From CAZEAP01 sp964510315 (GTDB lineage: Bacteria > Planctomycetota > Brocadiia > SM23-32), in contig CAZEAP010000012.1 of the NCBI GenBank assembly GCA_964510315.1, positions 38,715 to 102,714 on the forward strand: a stretch of DNA of 64,000 nucleotides. The letters run 5' to 3'. The position numbers and the translations under genes are program-made. The number at the start of each line of letters is the position of its first letter. The stretch's first letter is position 1. Positions 15,656-24,037 of the stretch are shown one piece after another. Below the pieces are notes generated by a model. The model did not search any database. It saw only the letters and a list, made by a program, of their open reading frames with translations, and was not told where the DNA came from.

Positions 15656-16798
15656 ATGGCCCGAGATGATTACTACGAGATACTCGGGCTGGACCGAGAA
15701 GCTTCCCAGTCCGAGATCAAGAAGGCCTACCGGGCCCAGGCTCTGAAGTATCACCCCGACCGCAACCCCGACGATCCGGATGCCGCCAATAAGTTCAAAA
15801 AGGCCGCCGAGGCCTACGAGGTGCTCAGCGACCCGGAGAAACGGCGGCGCTACGACCGCTACGGAAAGGCGGGTCTGGAAGGCATGCGGGTGGGGGACTT
15901 CAGCAGTTTCGACGAGATATTCAGCACCTTCAGCGACATCTTCGCCGGCGCCGGCGTCTTCGATGAGTTCTTCGGCGGCCGGCGGCGCCGCGCCGCCCGT
16001 AAAGGCAGAAGCCTGCGGGTAAAGATCGAGGTGGACCTGGAGGAAGTCCTCACCGGCACCGAAAGAACCATCGCCCTGCGGAGGGCCGAGGTCTGTCCCG
16101 AATGCGGAGGTACGGGGGCCGCGGAAGGCGGGATGCGCACCTGCTCGGCCTGCCGCGGGCACGGCCAGGTGGAAAACCGCCAGGGCTTCTTCGCCGTCCG
16201 CAGGACCTGTCCCCGTTGCGGGGGCAAGGGGAAGATCATCGTCGAGCCCTGCTCGGAGTGCGACGGCACCGGCCGGGTGGAGCGGGACGTTGAGTTGACC
16301 GTGGAGATACCGGCCGGTGTTGAGTCCGGCGCTCGGCTGCAGCTCCGGGGCGAAGGGGAGCCTTCGCCTGGCGGACGGCGCGGCGATCTCTTCTGCGATA
16401 TCTTCGTCAGGGAACACCCGGTTTTTCAGCGGCAGGGCGCGGACCTGTTCTGCGAGGTGCCCATCAGCTATACTACAGCCGTCCTGGGGGGTAAGATCGA
16501 AGTGCCAACCCTGGAGGGGGAAACCTACCAGCTCGCAGTGCCCAAGGGCACACAGAGCGGACAGGTCCTTCGGCTTCGCGGGATGGGGCTCCCGGACGTG
16601 CGCACCGGCCGGCACGGCGATCTCCTGGTGGAAGTTCACGTTGAGACGCCGCGGAAGACAACGGACCGGCAGCGGGAGCTTCTGGAGGAGTTGGACGAGA
16701 TCGAGAGGGAAAACGTCCCGGAAAAGCAGAAGAGTTTCCTGCAGAAGGTAAAAGACTACATCTGTGGAACTGAGAAAACCGACGCCGCGGGCGGCTGA
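15656..16798 (+). CDS. dnaJ: Chaperone DnaJ (Hsp40)
   Basis: A 380-residue type I J-protein that delivers clients to DnaK and stimulates its ATPase. The J domain (1-70) has ASQSEIKKAYRAQALKYHPD with the HPD triad. A short G/F-like linker (DEIFSTFSDIFAGAGVFDEF) precedes four zinc-binding repeats, CPECGGTG, CSACRGHG, CPRCGGKG and CSECDGTG. The C-terminal substrate domains include GDLFCDIFVREHPVFQRQGA. The ATG at 15656 has GGAGGTG six bases away and is chosen over GTG 15647. grpE follows after 32 bases, but dnaK is not in this window. A leader hairpin overlaps the ribosome binding site. Confidence 0.95.
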   Translation: MARDDYYEILGLDREASQSEIKKAYRAQALKYHPDRNPDDPDAANKFKKAAEAYEVLSDPEKRRRYDRYGKAGLEGMRVGDFSSFDEIFSTFSDIFAGAGVFDEFFGGRRRRAARKGRSLRVKIEVDLEEVLTGTERTIALRRAEVCPECGGTGAAEGGMRTCSACRGHGQVENRQGFFAVRRTCPRCGGKGKIIVEPCSECDGTGRVERDVELTVEIPAGVESGARLQLRGEGEPSPGGRRGDLFCDIFVREHPVFQRQGADLFCEVPISYTTAVLGGKIEVPTLEGETYQLAVPKGTQSGQVLRLRGMGLPDVRTGRHGDLLVEVHVETPRKTTDRQRELLEELDEIERENVPEKQKSFLQKVKDYICGTEKTDAAGG

Positions 16799-16830
16799 GG
16801 CGGCCCGCCGCTTCCGGAGGGAGATGCTGA

Positions 16831-17463
16831 ATGTACGCTGACAATGAAAACGACTCTCTTGGGCCGAAGGAGCCGGAGGAGAGCAGGGAAGAGGAAGGAA
16901 CCTCCTCCGAGGAAGAGGCTTCCCCCTCGGCCGGAACCGGCGGGACAGTGAAGGTCTCCTATGCAGAATACGAGGAACTGCAGACGCTCGCCCGCGAGCG
17001 CGACGAATACCTCCAACGGCTGCAGCGGGCAACGGCCGATTATCAAAATCTGAGGAAACGGATAGAGAAGTTCCGCAGGGGCGCCCGCGAAGAAGTCATC
17101 CGCTCCGTTGCCGAGGCCATACTTCCGGTTGCCGACAGCCTGCGTCTGGCCCTGGAGGCCGCCGAGCAGACCGAAGGAGCACGGGAGATTGTGGAGGGGC
17201 TTCGGCTGGTGGAGAAGGATTTTTACGCGGCCCTGGAGAAGCTGGACATTCACCCCATAGAAGCGGTGGGCAGGAAGTTCGACCCCCACTACCATGAGGC
17301 GGTGATGCAACAGGAATCCGAAGGGGCGGAGGCCAACGTAATCGTTCGAGAGCTGAAGAAGGGATTCCGCTTCGGGGATCAGGTCGTGCGCCCCAGTCAG
17401 GTCATCGTGACCGGGCCCGGTGGCCGCGCCGAGAGCCGTGAGGCGGGCGGAGGTCCCGCTTGA
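16831..17463 (+). CDS. grpE: Nucleotide exchange factor GrpE
   Basis: A 210-residue GrpE that exchanges ADP for ATP on DnaK. The acidic, disordered N-terminus (about 45 residues) leads into a long coiled-coil helix (RDEYLQRLQRATADYQNLRK), then VAEAILPVADSLRLALEAAE and the C-terminal beta domain with FDPHYHEAVMQQESEG and VIVRELKKGFRFGDQVVRPS, all signature GrpE segments. It follows dnaJ closely and precedes a small zinc-ribbon gene, a neighbourhood I recall from planctomycete genomes. The ATG has a GGAGGGAG ribosome binding site. Length and motifs are standard. Confidence 0.95.
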   Translation: MYADNENDSLGPKEPEESREEEGTSSEEEASPSAGTGGTVKVSYAEYEELQTLARERDEYLQRLQRATADYQNLRKRIEKFRRGAREEVIRSVAEAILPVADSLRLALEAAEQTEGAREIVEGLRLVEKDFYAALEKLDIHPIEAVGRKFDPHYHEAVMQQESEGAEANVIVRELKKGFRFGDQVVRPSQVIVTGPGGRAESREAGGGPA

Positions 17464-17523
17464 CGAGAGCGGGCCCGTCCCTTAACATCTGTGTTTTAAT
17501 ACCGTGTTCTTAGCCGGGTGAAC

Positions 17524-17778
17524 ATGCCTACCTACGACTACACGTGCGAACATTGCGGGCACGAGCTGGAAGCCTTTCAATCCATAACATCCGACCCACT
17601 GAAGCGGTGTCCCGCGTGCGGCCGGAACGGCCTGCGGCGTCAAATCGGCGCCGGAGCGGGCATCATCTTCAAGGGAAGTGGTTTCTATTCCACGGACTAT
17701 CGCAGTTCCTCTTCGAACTCATCGGCTGCGGACTCAGAAGGCGTTAAGGCCTCTAACTCCGAAGAGGCTTCGTCCTGA
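17524..17778 (+). CDS. FmdB-family zinc ribbon protein
   Basis: A small protein of 84 residues opening MPTYDYTCEHCGHELEAFQS, the FmdB/CxxC_CXXC regulatory signature. It has a second pair of cysteines in KRCPACG, so one zinc ribbon of the CxxC-x(n)-CxxC type forms. GAGIIFKGSGFYSTDYR is a conserved FmdB tail, and the end is Ser-rich and probably disordered. The ATG at 17524 is preferred to the GTG six bases earlier. It sits between grpE and yacG on the same strand, as part of the chaperone block. The name comes from a putative regulator of formamidase, and the true role of this family is unclear. Confidence 0.85.
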   Translation: MPTYDYTCEHCGHELEAFQSITSDPLKRCPACGRNGLRRQIGAGAGIIFKGSGFYSTDYRSSSSNSSAADSEGVKASNSEEASS

Positions 17779-17842
17779 GCCGATCGGTTGTGCCGGCCCG
17801 AGCCCGCTCAGCGCCAATCGTCGGCCCCGCAGGGGGTCTCTG

Positions 17843-18040
17843 ATGTCTGGCGACGAACTCCGTGTCGAGTGTCCCACCTGCGGGAAGGCGGTTTGCCGGG
17901 GCGAGGGGGAGGAGACCCCCTACTTTCCTTTCTGTTCCCGACGGTGCAAAATGGTGGACCTGGATGGATGGTTCGAGGAACGACATCGCATCGCCGAGGA
18001 CCGTGGGGCAGGGGAGGAACGGCAAGCCGGAGGGAAGTAG
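17843..18040 (+). CDS. yacG: DNA gyrase inhibitor YacG
   Basis: A 65-residue zinc protein matching YacG: VECPTCGKAV, then YFPFCSRRCKMVDLDGWFEE, giving the CxxC-x(n)-CxxxC zinc site and the conserved D-L-x-x-W. YacG binds GyrB and inhibits gyrase in E. coli; the role here is assumed from the family. The ATG at 17843 has AGGGGG about nine bases upstream. It follows the FmdB gene and is probably in the same transcript as grpE. The charged C-terminal tail (RIAEDRGAGEERQAGGK) looks disordered. Confidence 0.88.
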   Translation: MSGDELRVECPTCGKAVCRGEGEETPYFPFCSRRCKMVDLDGWFEERHRIAEDRGAGEERQAGGK

Positions 18041-18054
18041 CCGGCGCTTTAGGG

Positions 18055-18084
18055 TTGACAAATCGCCGTCACACTGTGTAAAGT
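18055..18084 (+). promoter_or_regulatory. Promoter for the acidic-tail membrane protein gene
   Basis: TTGACA (18055-18060) is a perfect -35; after 18 bases comes TAAAGT (18079-18084), a 4 of 6 match to -10, about 50 bases before the start codon. Confidence 0.55.
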
Positions 18085-18133
18085 GGGCGCACTGGACTCT
18101 GAGAATAGCTTTCTTTTGCCGGGGGTATCAGGG

Positions 18134-19480
18134 ATGACCAACCGTAGAGGAGACTGGCGAGACGTTCTGTCGGCTTACCACCTGGCGCTGAAGGGAAACA
18201 AGGTCTGGGTGGGTTTTCTTGCCCTGCTCTATGTGGTGTTCATACTCACCCTTGCCACGGGGCTGTATTCGCTGTTCGCCGATTGGGGCTTGATGAAGGC
18301 GCCGGACGCCGGCGTGGTGGAACTGGGGCGCATCGGCAGCAGTCAGGCCCGTTCCTTCCTCTCGCTGATAGCTACGGGTGAATGCCGCACGGCGGTGGTC
18401 CGCCTGCTGCCCCTCCTCAACCCTTTCCACAATGCCGACCTGGGGCATCTCTTCGTGTCCTCCCTGACATTCGTAGCCCTGTTCTGGGCCCTCAGCGGCT
18501 CGGGCGGTGTCATCGCGCGGCTGACCGCTTTGGAGTACGCCCGCGACGATTTCCCGACACTGGGAGAGGCGCGGAACCTGGTCCGGTCGAAGCGACTGGA
18601 CTACTTCCTGGCCTTCCTGTGGCCGTTTCTGTTCATCGTCGTGCCGAGCCTCTGCAACGCCCTGATCGGCCTGTTCTGCTCCATACCTTACGTGGGCAGA
18701 ATCCTGCTGGTACCCCTCTACGTGGTGGCGGGCCTGCTCGGCGCGGTTGCCTGGCTGTTCGCCATCGGCTGGGGCCTGAGCTTCGGCCTGATGATGCCGG
18801 CGGTCAGCGTCGGAGGCAAGGACGCCTTCGACGGCTGGAGCACCTCCTATGCCTACGTGCTGTGGCAGTTCGGACGCTTCGTCTGCTACGTCGTGGTGGC
18901 CGGCGTCCTTGGTGTGCTCGCCGTCGGGGCGGCGGGCCTTGCCATCGAGGCCCTTATCTACCTGATCCACCAGACGATCGAGACCGGCTTCGTCAGCGGC
19001 ACCCCCTGGCTGCACTACGAGTTCGGAGGCGGCATCGGCGCGGTCATGTGGAGCGAGGGCGGACTGGCGGCCGTGGTCAGCTCGATCATCGCCCTGTTCA
19101 CCATCGCGCTCAGGGCCATTCCGGCCAGCTATGCCGTGGCCTACTTCTTCACCGCCAACACCGTTATTTTCTTCCTGCTCCGCAAGCACGTGGATAACAT
19201 CGAGATCGAGGAGATATACGAGCCCGAGGAAGCAGAAGAGGAGTTCCCGCCGGAAGCCCCCGAGCAACCCCCGGTGCCGGGCGCCGAACCCGAACCGGAG
19301 GCCGCACCGGAAGAGGAAGAGCCTGAGGCGCCGGAGGCCGAGGCGGAAGAAGAGGAAGCCGAGGAAGAAGCTGAGGCGCCGGAGGCCGAGGCGGAAGAAG
19401 AGGAAGCCGAGGAAGAAGCTCCGGAAGAACCGGCTGAAGAAGAGGAGCCGGAAGAAGAGGAAGAAGAGAAGGAAGACTGA
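18134..19480 (+). CDS. Polytopic membrane protein with long acidic repeat tail
   Basis: A 448-residue protein I do not recognise. About six or seven hydrophobic helices occupy residues 20-360, for example WVGFLALLYVVFILTLATGL, FLWPFLFIVVPSLCNALIGL and FVCYVVVAGVLGVLAVGAAG. The last 90 residues are almost entirely Glu, Ala and Pro (EEAEEEFPPEAPEQ and similar), including two exact copies of a 16-residue unit. The tail is likely disordered and cytoplasmic. No transporter, channel or enzyme motif is obvious. The ATG at 18134 gives a start just before the first helix. A strong terminator follows, so the gene is probably transcribed alone from the promoter at 18055. Confidence 0.75.
   Translation: MTNRRGDWRDVLSAYHLALKGNKVWVGFLALLYVVFILTLATGLYSLFADWGLMKAPDAGVVELGRIGSSQARSFLSLIATGECRTAVVRLLPLLNPFHNADLGHLFVSSLTFVALFWALSGSGGVIARLTALEYARDDFPTLGEARNLVRSKRLDYFLAFLWPFLFIVVPSLCNALIGLFCSIPYVGRILLVPLYVVAGLLGAVAWLFAIGWGLSFGLMMPAVSVGGKDAFDGWSTSYAYVLWQFGRFVCYVVVAGVLGVLAVGAAGLAIEALIYLIHQTIETGFVSGTPWLHYEFGGGIGAVMWSEGGLAAVVSSIIALFTIALRAIPASYAVAYFFTANTVIFFLLRKHVDNIEIEEIYEPEEAEEEFPPEAPEQPPVPGAEPEPEAAPEEEEPEAPEAEAEEEEAEEEAEAPEAEAEEEEAEEEAPEEPAEEEEPEEEEEEKED
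19325..19420 (+). repeat. Two perfect tandem copies of a 48-bp coding repeat
   Basis: Copies at 19325-19372 and 19373-19420 are identical base for base. Each encodes the 16 residues EAPEAEAEEEEAEEEA of the acidic tail. Identity at DNA level implies recent duplication or slippage. Confidence 0.9.
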
Positions 19481-19535
19481 CCTGCGCGGAGCGCCGGCCT
19501 TCTGTCCGGGCTCCGAAGCTACCACAGACGCGCAC

Positions 19536-19570
19536 GCGGAGCGGCCGAGCGCGGCCGCTCCGCCGTTTTA
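19536..19570 (+). terminator. Strong terminator in the convergent gap
   Basis: GCGGAGCGGCC (19536-19546) and GGCCGCTCCGC (19553-19563) form a perfect 11-bp stem with a 6-base loop, followed by CGTTTTA. It ends the acidic-tail gene and lies 18 bases from the end of the facing minus-strand gene. Confidence 0.8.
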
Positions 19571-19587
19571 TGTGGCGGCCGGGGCGT

Positions 19588-20421
19588 TCACAGCAGGGCG
19601 GACAGGTAATCGTAGTCCTGCTGCAGCTTGAGCCGGGTGGGCAGTTCATCGCTCACGGTGGCATACCCGCCGCGGAAATCCTCGATATTGAGGAAGCCCT
19701 CGTAACCGGCGTCCGCAAGCGCCCGGACTACCTCCGGCCAGTCCACCATTCCCTCTTCGAAGGTCATGCTTCGCGTGGTCCACTGGCCGTCCTCGTCGAC
19801 GAACCAGCCGCAGTCTTTCACGTGGACGTGCTGCAGGTAGGACCCCAGCATCTCCACGCCCATTCGCCAGTTCTCCATGCCCTCCCGGATCATGTTGCCG
19901 GGATCGAAGATCACCCCGATGCAGTCGGGGTCAAGGCCGTCGATCAGTCGGAGCGCTGCGGAGGCGCTTGGACAGATGCGGCCGTTGTGGATCTCCATCC
20001 ACACTTTGACCCCGAACTCCCGCGCCACGGGCTGCAGCCCGGCGTAGGCCCCGCGGGTCCGCTCGAACAGCTCGTCGTAATGGGCCGAACCGTCGTAGCT
20101 GGGGGCGTGGACGCGCACGGCCTCCGCGCCGACCAGGTCGGCCGCCTCCATGACCACGCGTATCTCGGCGGCATCGAAGCAGCCGCATCGTGAACCCAGC
20201 GCCACGGTGGTCAGGCCGTTGGCCTCGGCCGCGTCACGGGCGATGCGCGCGGTTTCCTCCAGGTTCGCGGTGTCGATGTGCCAGTTGCTTTCTCCGTCCC
20301 ACATTGCGTTCGGGTAGTCGACCGTCCATTCGATTCCGGTGTAGCCTACCTCGGCCGCCAGGGCGGCGGCTTCCGGCGCGCGGCAGTCCGGAGTGACCAG
20401 CGAGTAAACACCCAGTTCCAT
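19588..20421 (-). CDS. Sugar phosphate isomerase/epimerase (AP endonuclease family 2 TIM barrel)
   Basis: A 277-residue TIM barrel of the xylose-isomerase-like superfamily. It shows AAEVGYTGIEWTVDYP near the start, VALGSRCGCF, AVRVHAPSYDGSAHYDELFE, the metal-ligand strands KVWMEIHNGRICPSA (Glu), GVIFDPGNMIREG (Asp) and LQHVHVKDCGWF (His, Asp), and FLNIEDFRGG (Glu) at the end. The E-D-H-E layout is what the family uses to hold a divalent metal. The substrate is unknown; inosose, tagatose or hydroxypyruvate-type sugars are all possible. The gene lies downstream of a small cupin gene with 28 bases between them, so the two are probably cotranscribed from the consensus promoter at 20841-20869. Confidence 0.85.
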   Translation of the reverse strand: MELGVYSLVTPDCRAPEAAALAAEVGYTGIEWTVDYPNAMWDGESNWHIDTANLEETARIARDAAEANGLTTVALGSRCGCFDAAEIRVVMEAADLVGAEAVRVHAPSYDGSAHYDELFERTRGAYAGLQPVAREFGVKVWMEIHNGRICPSASAALRLIDGLDPDCIGVIFDPGNMIREGMENWRMGVEMLGSYLQHVHVKDCGWFVDEDGQWTTRSMTFEEGMVDWPEVVRALADAGYEGFLNIEDFRGGYATVSDELPTRLKLQQDYDYLSALL

Positions 20422-20449
20422 CTTTTGTCTCCACTAAAGTGCGCCCGGC

Positions 20450-20806
20450 TCATTCGGGAACCATGCCCCGCTTCGGGCTCGAGTAGGCCACCACCATCAC
20501 GGCGTCGTCCTCGCTCACGCACTCGGCGCGGTGGGAGGTGCCCGCCGGGAGGGTTATCGTGTCGCCTGCCCGCAGGTGGAAGATATCCTCGTCGGCCGTG
20601 TGCCGCAGTTCACCGCGCAGCAGGTGCAGTATCTCGTCGCAGTTCGCGTGCCGGTGGCCCTGGTTCACGTGCCCGGACCGGATAACGACCCGGCCGAACG
20701 TCATGCTCTCGGAGTTGCCGATCTGACCGCTTACCAGCCAGGTGATGCTTCCCCAGGGAAACTCCTCGGTCTCCCTCTCCTCGACGGATGTTACGACGGG
20801 CTCCAT
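20450..20806 (-). CDS. Small cupin protein
   Basis: A 118-residue single-domain cupin. Motif 1 is HVNQGHRHANCDEILHLLRG (ligands His, His, Glu) and motif 2 is GDTITLPAGTSHRAE (His), so the metal site looks complete. It begins MEPVVTSVEERETEEFPWGS. The ATG at 20806 has GGGGAGGA upstream and is preferred to an earlier start that would add 34 residues lacking similarity to cupins. It is first in a likely operon with the sugar isomerase, so a sugar isomerase or sugar-binding role fits. Cupins are too diverse for a firm reaction. Confidence 0.85.
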   Translation of the reverse strand: MEPVVTSVEERETEEFPWGSITWLVSGQIGNSESMTFGRVVIRSGHVNQGHRHANCDEILHLLRGELRHTADEDIFHLRAGDTITLPAGTSHRAECVSEDDAVMVVAYSSPKRGMVPE

Positions 20807-20840
20807 CAGTATCCTCCCCTGTTCTCCGGCAAAGAGCCGG

Positions 20841-20869
20841 ATTATACGTGCCGCTCTCGGGGCTGTCAA
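20841..20869 (-). promoter_or_regulatory. Perfect consensus sigma-70 promoter for the cupin-isomerase pair
   Basis: On the minus strand TTGACA (20869-20864), 17 bases, TATAAT (20846-20841), both hexamers exact. Directly downstream is a small hairpin, CCGGC-N5-GCCGG (20826-20840), at the expected transcript start. Confidence 0.85.
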
Positions 20870-20967
20870 AATCGCCCGTGCCGCGTCGCTGTCATCGGCG
20901 GCTTTCATCTGCTATATTCGGTCCCCAGCGCCTTGCGCGGCCGATCTGATCGAAGGGGCGACCAGCC

Positions 20968-23052
20968 GTGGCCCGTAAACAGACGAAACTTGAGGACGAC
21001 GTCCGTTACGTCAAGGGCGTGGGGCCGAAGCGGGCGGAACTGCTGGCGAAGCTGGGCATTGAGACGGTCGGGGACCTGCTTTTCCACCTGCCGCGTGACT
21101 ACGAGGACCGCCGCCATCCCACCTCCATCGCCTCGCTCCGCGTGGATGAGGAAGCGGTGGTGCGGGGGATAGTCGACGCGGTGAACTGGCGACCCACTGG
21201 AAGACGGCGCGGTATCCTGACCGTGACCGTGGAGGATGACACGGGCAGCCTGGAGCTGGTCTGGTTCAACGCGAATCCCGGCTGGCAGACCTCCTACACC
21301 GAGGGTGATACGATCATCGCCGCCGGGAAGGTCAAGGTTTACGGGCGCCTCCAGATGGTGGCCCCCGATTACGAGATGGGAACCACGCTGGAGGATTCGG
21401 CGAAGTTCGGACGGATCATGCCCGTCTATCCCCTCACCGAGGGAATCGGCCAGAAGCTTATGCGCAAGATAATGAGGGCCGGCCTCGAGGCCGCCGCCGA
21501 CAGGGCGGAGGAGACCCTCCCGCCCGCGGTCCGGCGTGAAAGGAGCCTGCCGGAGGTCGAGCAGGCCCTATGGGACGTTCACTTTCCGCCGGAGATGCGG
21601 CGGAAAGACGCCGCGGCGAAGCGCTTTGCCTACGGGGAGTTGCTCGCTTTCCAGACGGCCCTGGCACTCCGCCGCGCGGCCATCGCCGGGAAGGAGGGTG
21701 TTGCCTTCCGCGTGGGTCCCAACGTTGACCGCCGAATACGGCGGCTGTTCCCCTTCCAATTCACCGAGGCACAGCACCGGGTCGTCGAAGAGGTGGCCGC
21801 GGACATGCGTGAGCCCCGCCCGATGAACCGGCTGCTGCAGGGCGACGTCGGATGCGGCAAGACGGTGGTGGCCGTCTATGCCATGCTGGCGGCGCTGGCC
21901 GAGAGCAGTAAAGAGCGTCAGGTGGCCCTCATGGCCCCCACGGAGATACTCGCCGAACAGCACTACCTGAACCTGGAGTCTCTGTTGCGGAAGGCCCGCC
22001 TCCGTACCGCCCTGATGACCGGGGCTCTGAGTTCGGCCGAGCGAACGGAGACACGGCGAGCCCTGGCCGCCGGGGAGTTGGACCTGGTGGTGGGCACCCA
22101 CGCGCTGATCCAGCCGGACGTGGATTTTCACAACCTGGCACTGGTGGTTGTGGACGAGCAGCACCGCTTCGGCGTCCGCCAGCGGGGGGCCCTCCGCAGG
22201 AAGGGCCCCCCGCCCGACACGCTGGTGATGACCGCGACCCCCATCCCCCGAACCCTCGCGCTGACCTGCTTTGCGGACATGGACGTGAGCATAATCGATG
22301 AAATGCCACCCGGCCGCGAGCCGGTGGCGACCCACCTGCTGGAGCCGGACCGGTGGGACGAGGCATTTCGGAACGCCCGGGCGGAACTGGCGGAGGGCCG
22401 CAGCGTCTTCGCCGTATATCCCCTGGTGGAGGAGAACAAGGAACTGGACCTCACCAGCGCCGAGGAGGGCTGCCGCAGACTTCAGACGGAGGTCTTCCCC
22501 GAATACGAGGTCTGCCTGCTGCACGGCCAGATGTCCCCGGACCGGAAACGCCGGGTGATGGAGGCATTCCGGGACGGCCGGTACCAGGTCATGGCGGCCA
22601 CCACGGTGGTGGAGGTGGGCATCGACGTGCCTCAAGCCACCGTGATGATCATCCGCCACGCCGAGCGACTGGGGCTCGCCCAGCTCCATCAGCTTCGGGG
22701 GCGCATCGGCAGGGGTGATCACGGCGGCACGTGCTACCTGCTGGCCGACCCGCAGACCGAGGAGGCCCGCCGGCGGCTGGAAGTCCTCGACCGCACCAAC
22801 GACGGCTTCCAGATCGCCGAGGAGGACCTCCGGCTAAGGGGCCCGGGAGAATTCTTCGGAACTCAGCAGAGCGGGATGCCGGAGTTCCGATTCTACGACT
22901 TCTCCGACTTCTCGATCCTTCAGGAAGCCCGGGAGGATGCGGCCGGCATCGTTTCGGAGGACCCCCGCCTCAACGACCCGTGCCACAGCGGGCTGCGGCG
23001 GAGAGTCCTGGAATCCTACGGGAAACGTTTCACCCTCGTGGGGGCGGGCTGA
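20968..23052 (+). CDS. recG: ATP-dependent DNA helicase RecG
   Basis: A 694-residue RecG that reverses stalled replication forks and processes branched DNA. An N-terminal HhH-like segment (VKGVGPKRAELLAKLGIETV) leads into the OB wedge domain (LTVTVEDDTGSLELVWFNAN). Helicase motifs are LLQGDVGCGKTVVAVYAML (motif I), VVDEQHRFGVRQR (II, DEQH), VMTATPIPRTLAL (III), TTVVEVGIDVPQATVMII (V) and QLRGRIGRGDHGG (VI). All motifs are intact and the length is normal. GTG at 20968 is the start, preceded by GAAGGGGCG. It is transcribed divergently from the cupin gene, with about 160 bases between them. Confidence 0.96.
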   Translation: MARKQTKLEDDVRYVKGVGPKRAELLAKLGIETVGDLLFHLPRDYEDRRHPTSIASLRVDEEAVVRGIVDAVNWRPTGRRRGILTVTVEDDTGSLELVWFNANPGWQTSYTEGDTIIAAGKVKVYGRLQMVAPDYEMGTTLEDSAKFGRIMPVYPLTEGIGQKLMRKIMRAGLEAAADRAEETLPPAVRRERSLPEVEQALWDVHFPPEMRRKDAAAKRFAYGELLAFQTALALRRAAIAGKEGVAFRVGPNVDRRIRRLFPFQFTEAQHRVVEEVAADMREPRPMNRLLQGDVGCGKTVVAVYAMLAALAESSKERQVALMAPTEILAEQHYLNLESLLRKARLRTALMTGALSSAERTETRRALAAGELDLVVGTHALIQPDVDFHNLALVVVDEQHRFGVRQRGALRRKGPPPDTLVMTATPIPRTLALTCFADMDVSIIDEMPPGREPVATHLLEPDRWDEAFRNARAELAEGRSVFAVYPLVEENKELDLTSAEEGCRRLQTEVFPEYEVCLLHGQMSPDRKRRVMEAFRDGRYQVMAATTVVEVGIDVPQATVMIIRHAERLGLAQLHQLRGRIGRGDHGGTCYLLADPQTEEARRRLEVLDRTNDGFQIAEEDLRLRGPGEFFGTQQSGMPEFRFYDFSDFSILQEAREDAAGIVSEDPRLNDPCHSGLRRRVLESYGKRFTLVGAG

Positions 23053-23061
23053 CCCCGGCGA

Positions 23062-23529
23062 TCACTCCCCGGATTCGGGTATAGGGGTTAGCGCCTGCTC
23101 TCGGAAGCTTTCAGCCCGGTCGATCAGTTCCCGGGCCTCCGCTTCCCCGGAGACCTCGGCCTGCCGGCCGGCTTCCGGCAGCGTGAAGAGCGGGAGTCGG
23201 TGCTCGTCCCTCAACTGGAAGGGCCAGAGGACCTCGGCGAAGAAGTCCAGCGGGAAGGTCTCGTACCAGGGCGCCTCGATGTCGAAGGTTCCCTGCCGTT
23301 CGGTGAACTGCACCTTGCCCTCTTCGCCGCGGATCGGCCCGACGCGGACGGCGCGGGTGCCGTAGTGGGCGAACTCGTGGTCCAGTGGGGTCTCGCCGGC
23401 GTACTGCTGGTCTATCCACACCGGCGCCCCCGGCGGGTCCGACCGAATCATCATCTGCCGCTCAACACATCCGGCCGCCAGAAGCGCAGCGCACAGGGCG
23501 GCCGCGCACATCGCGTATGCAGTTCTCAT
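23062..23529 (-). CDS. PEGA-domain lipoprotein
   Basis: A 155-residue lipoprotein: a short signal peptide ends in the lipobox LLAAGC, so Cys would be lipidated after LspA cleavage (lspA is present at 50.8 kb). Residues 27-60 fit a PEGA-type repeat (IRSDPPGAPVWIDQQYAGETPL), which occurs in surface or envelope proteins. The remainder (APWYETFPLDFFAEVLWPFQL) is not recognised. The ATG at 23529 overlaps the stop of the upstream phosphoesterase gene by four bases (ATGA), which implies translational coupling. The stop is 9 bases from the recG stop on the opposite strand. Confidence 0.75.
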   Translation of the reverse strand: MRTAYAMCAAALCAALLAAGCVERQMMIRSDPPGAPVWIDQQYAGETPLDHEFAHYGTRAVRVGPIRGEEGKVQFTERQGTFDIEAPWYETFPLDFFAEVLWPFQLRDEHRLPLFTLPEAGRQAEVSGEAEARELIDRAESFREQALTPIPESGE

Positions 23530-24020
23530 ATCGAAAGGGTCTCCTGTGGTCCGAGGTCGATGATTTCCGCCTCCAGGGAATCCAGCGCTACCACCGCCAT
23601 GGTCGATCTGCCGCTCAGCCATCCGCCGGCCTCCCCCGGATTTATCCGAAGCCGGTCCGACCCGCGGACCTCCGGGGTGTGGGTGTGGCCGCAGACCACT
23701 ATGTCGGCCTCGGCGGCGTCCCGGTCGCTGAGCGACTCCTCGTCGTGGCTGACGACCACGCTGCGGTCACCGAGTGTGAACTGGTGGGGCGGCTCGTGCA
23801 GTTCCGCGCCCTGGCGGTTGAGCCCCGCCCGCTCTCCGTCGTTGTTTCCGAAAACGCCGACAACCGGGATGCCGGACCCGAGCAGCGCCTTCAGCGCGAA
23901 CGGTGCGACGAAGTCCCCCGCGTGGACGATGGTCTCCGCGCCCCGCTCCTGCAGGATCGAGAGGGCGCACCCTATCTTCGGCATGTTGTCGTGCGTGTCG
24001 GAGATGACGCCGATCAGCAT
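23526..24020 (-). CDS. YfcE/MJ0936-type metallophosphoesterase
   Basis: A 164-residue calcineurin-like phosphodiesterase. The dinuclear metal motifs are in order: GVISDTHDN (D-x-H), IVHAGDFV (GD), VFGNNDGERAG (GNND) and VVCGHTHTPEV (GHTH). VVSHDEES contributes a further His. The length matches the small MJ0936/YfcE group, which acts on phosphodiesters in vitro; the natural substrate is unknown. The ATG at 24020 has GAAGGGG upstream and is 17 bases after the stop of the preceding propeller gene; the next gene overlaps its stop. The three genes form one operon, and a link to signalling or cell-wall phosphodiesters is speculation. Confidence 0.85.
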   Translation of the reverse strand: MLIGVISDTHDNMPKIGCALSILQERGAETIVHAGDFVAPFALKALLGSGIPVVGVFGNNDGERAGLNRQGAELHEPPHQFTLGDRSVVVSHDEESLSDRDAAEADIVVCGHTHTPEVRGSDRLRINPGEAGGWLSGRSTMAVVALDSLEAEIIDLGPQETLSI

Positions 24021-24037
24021 GTTCGCCCCTTCGGTTC

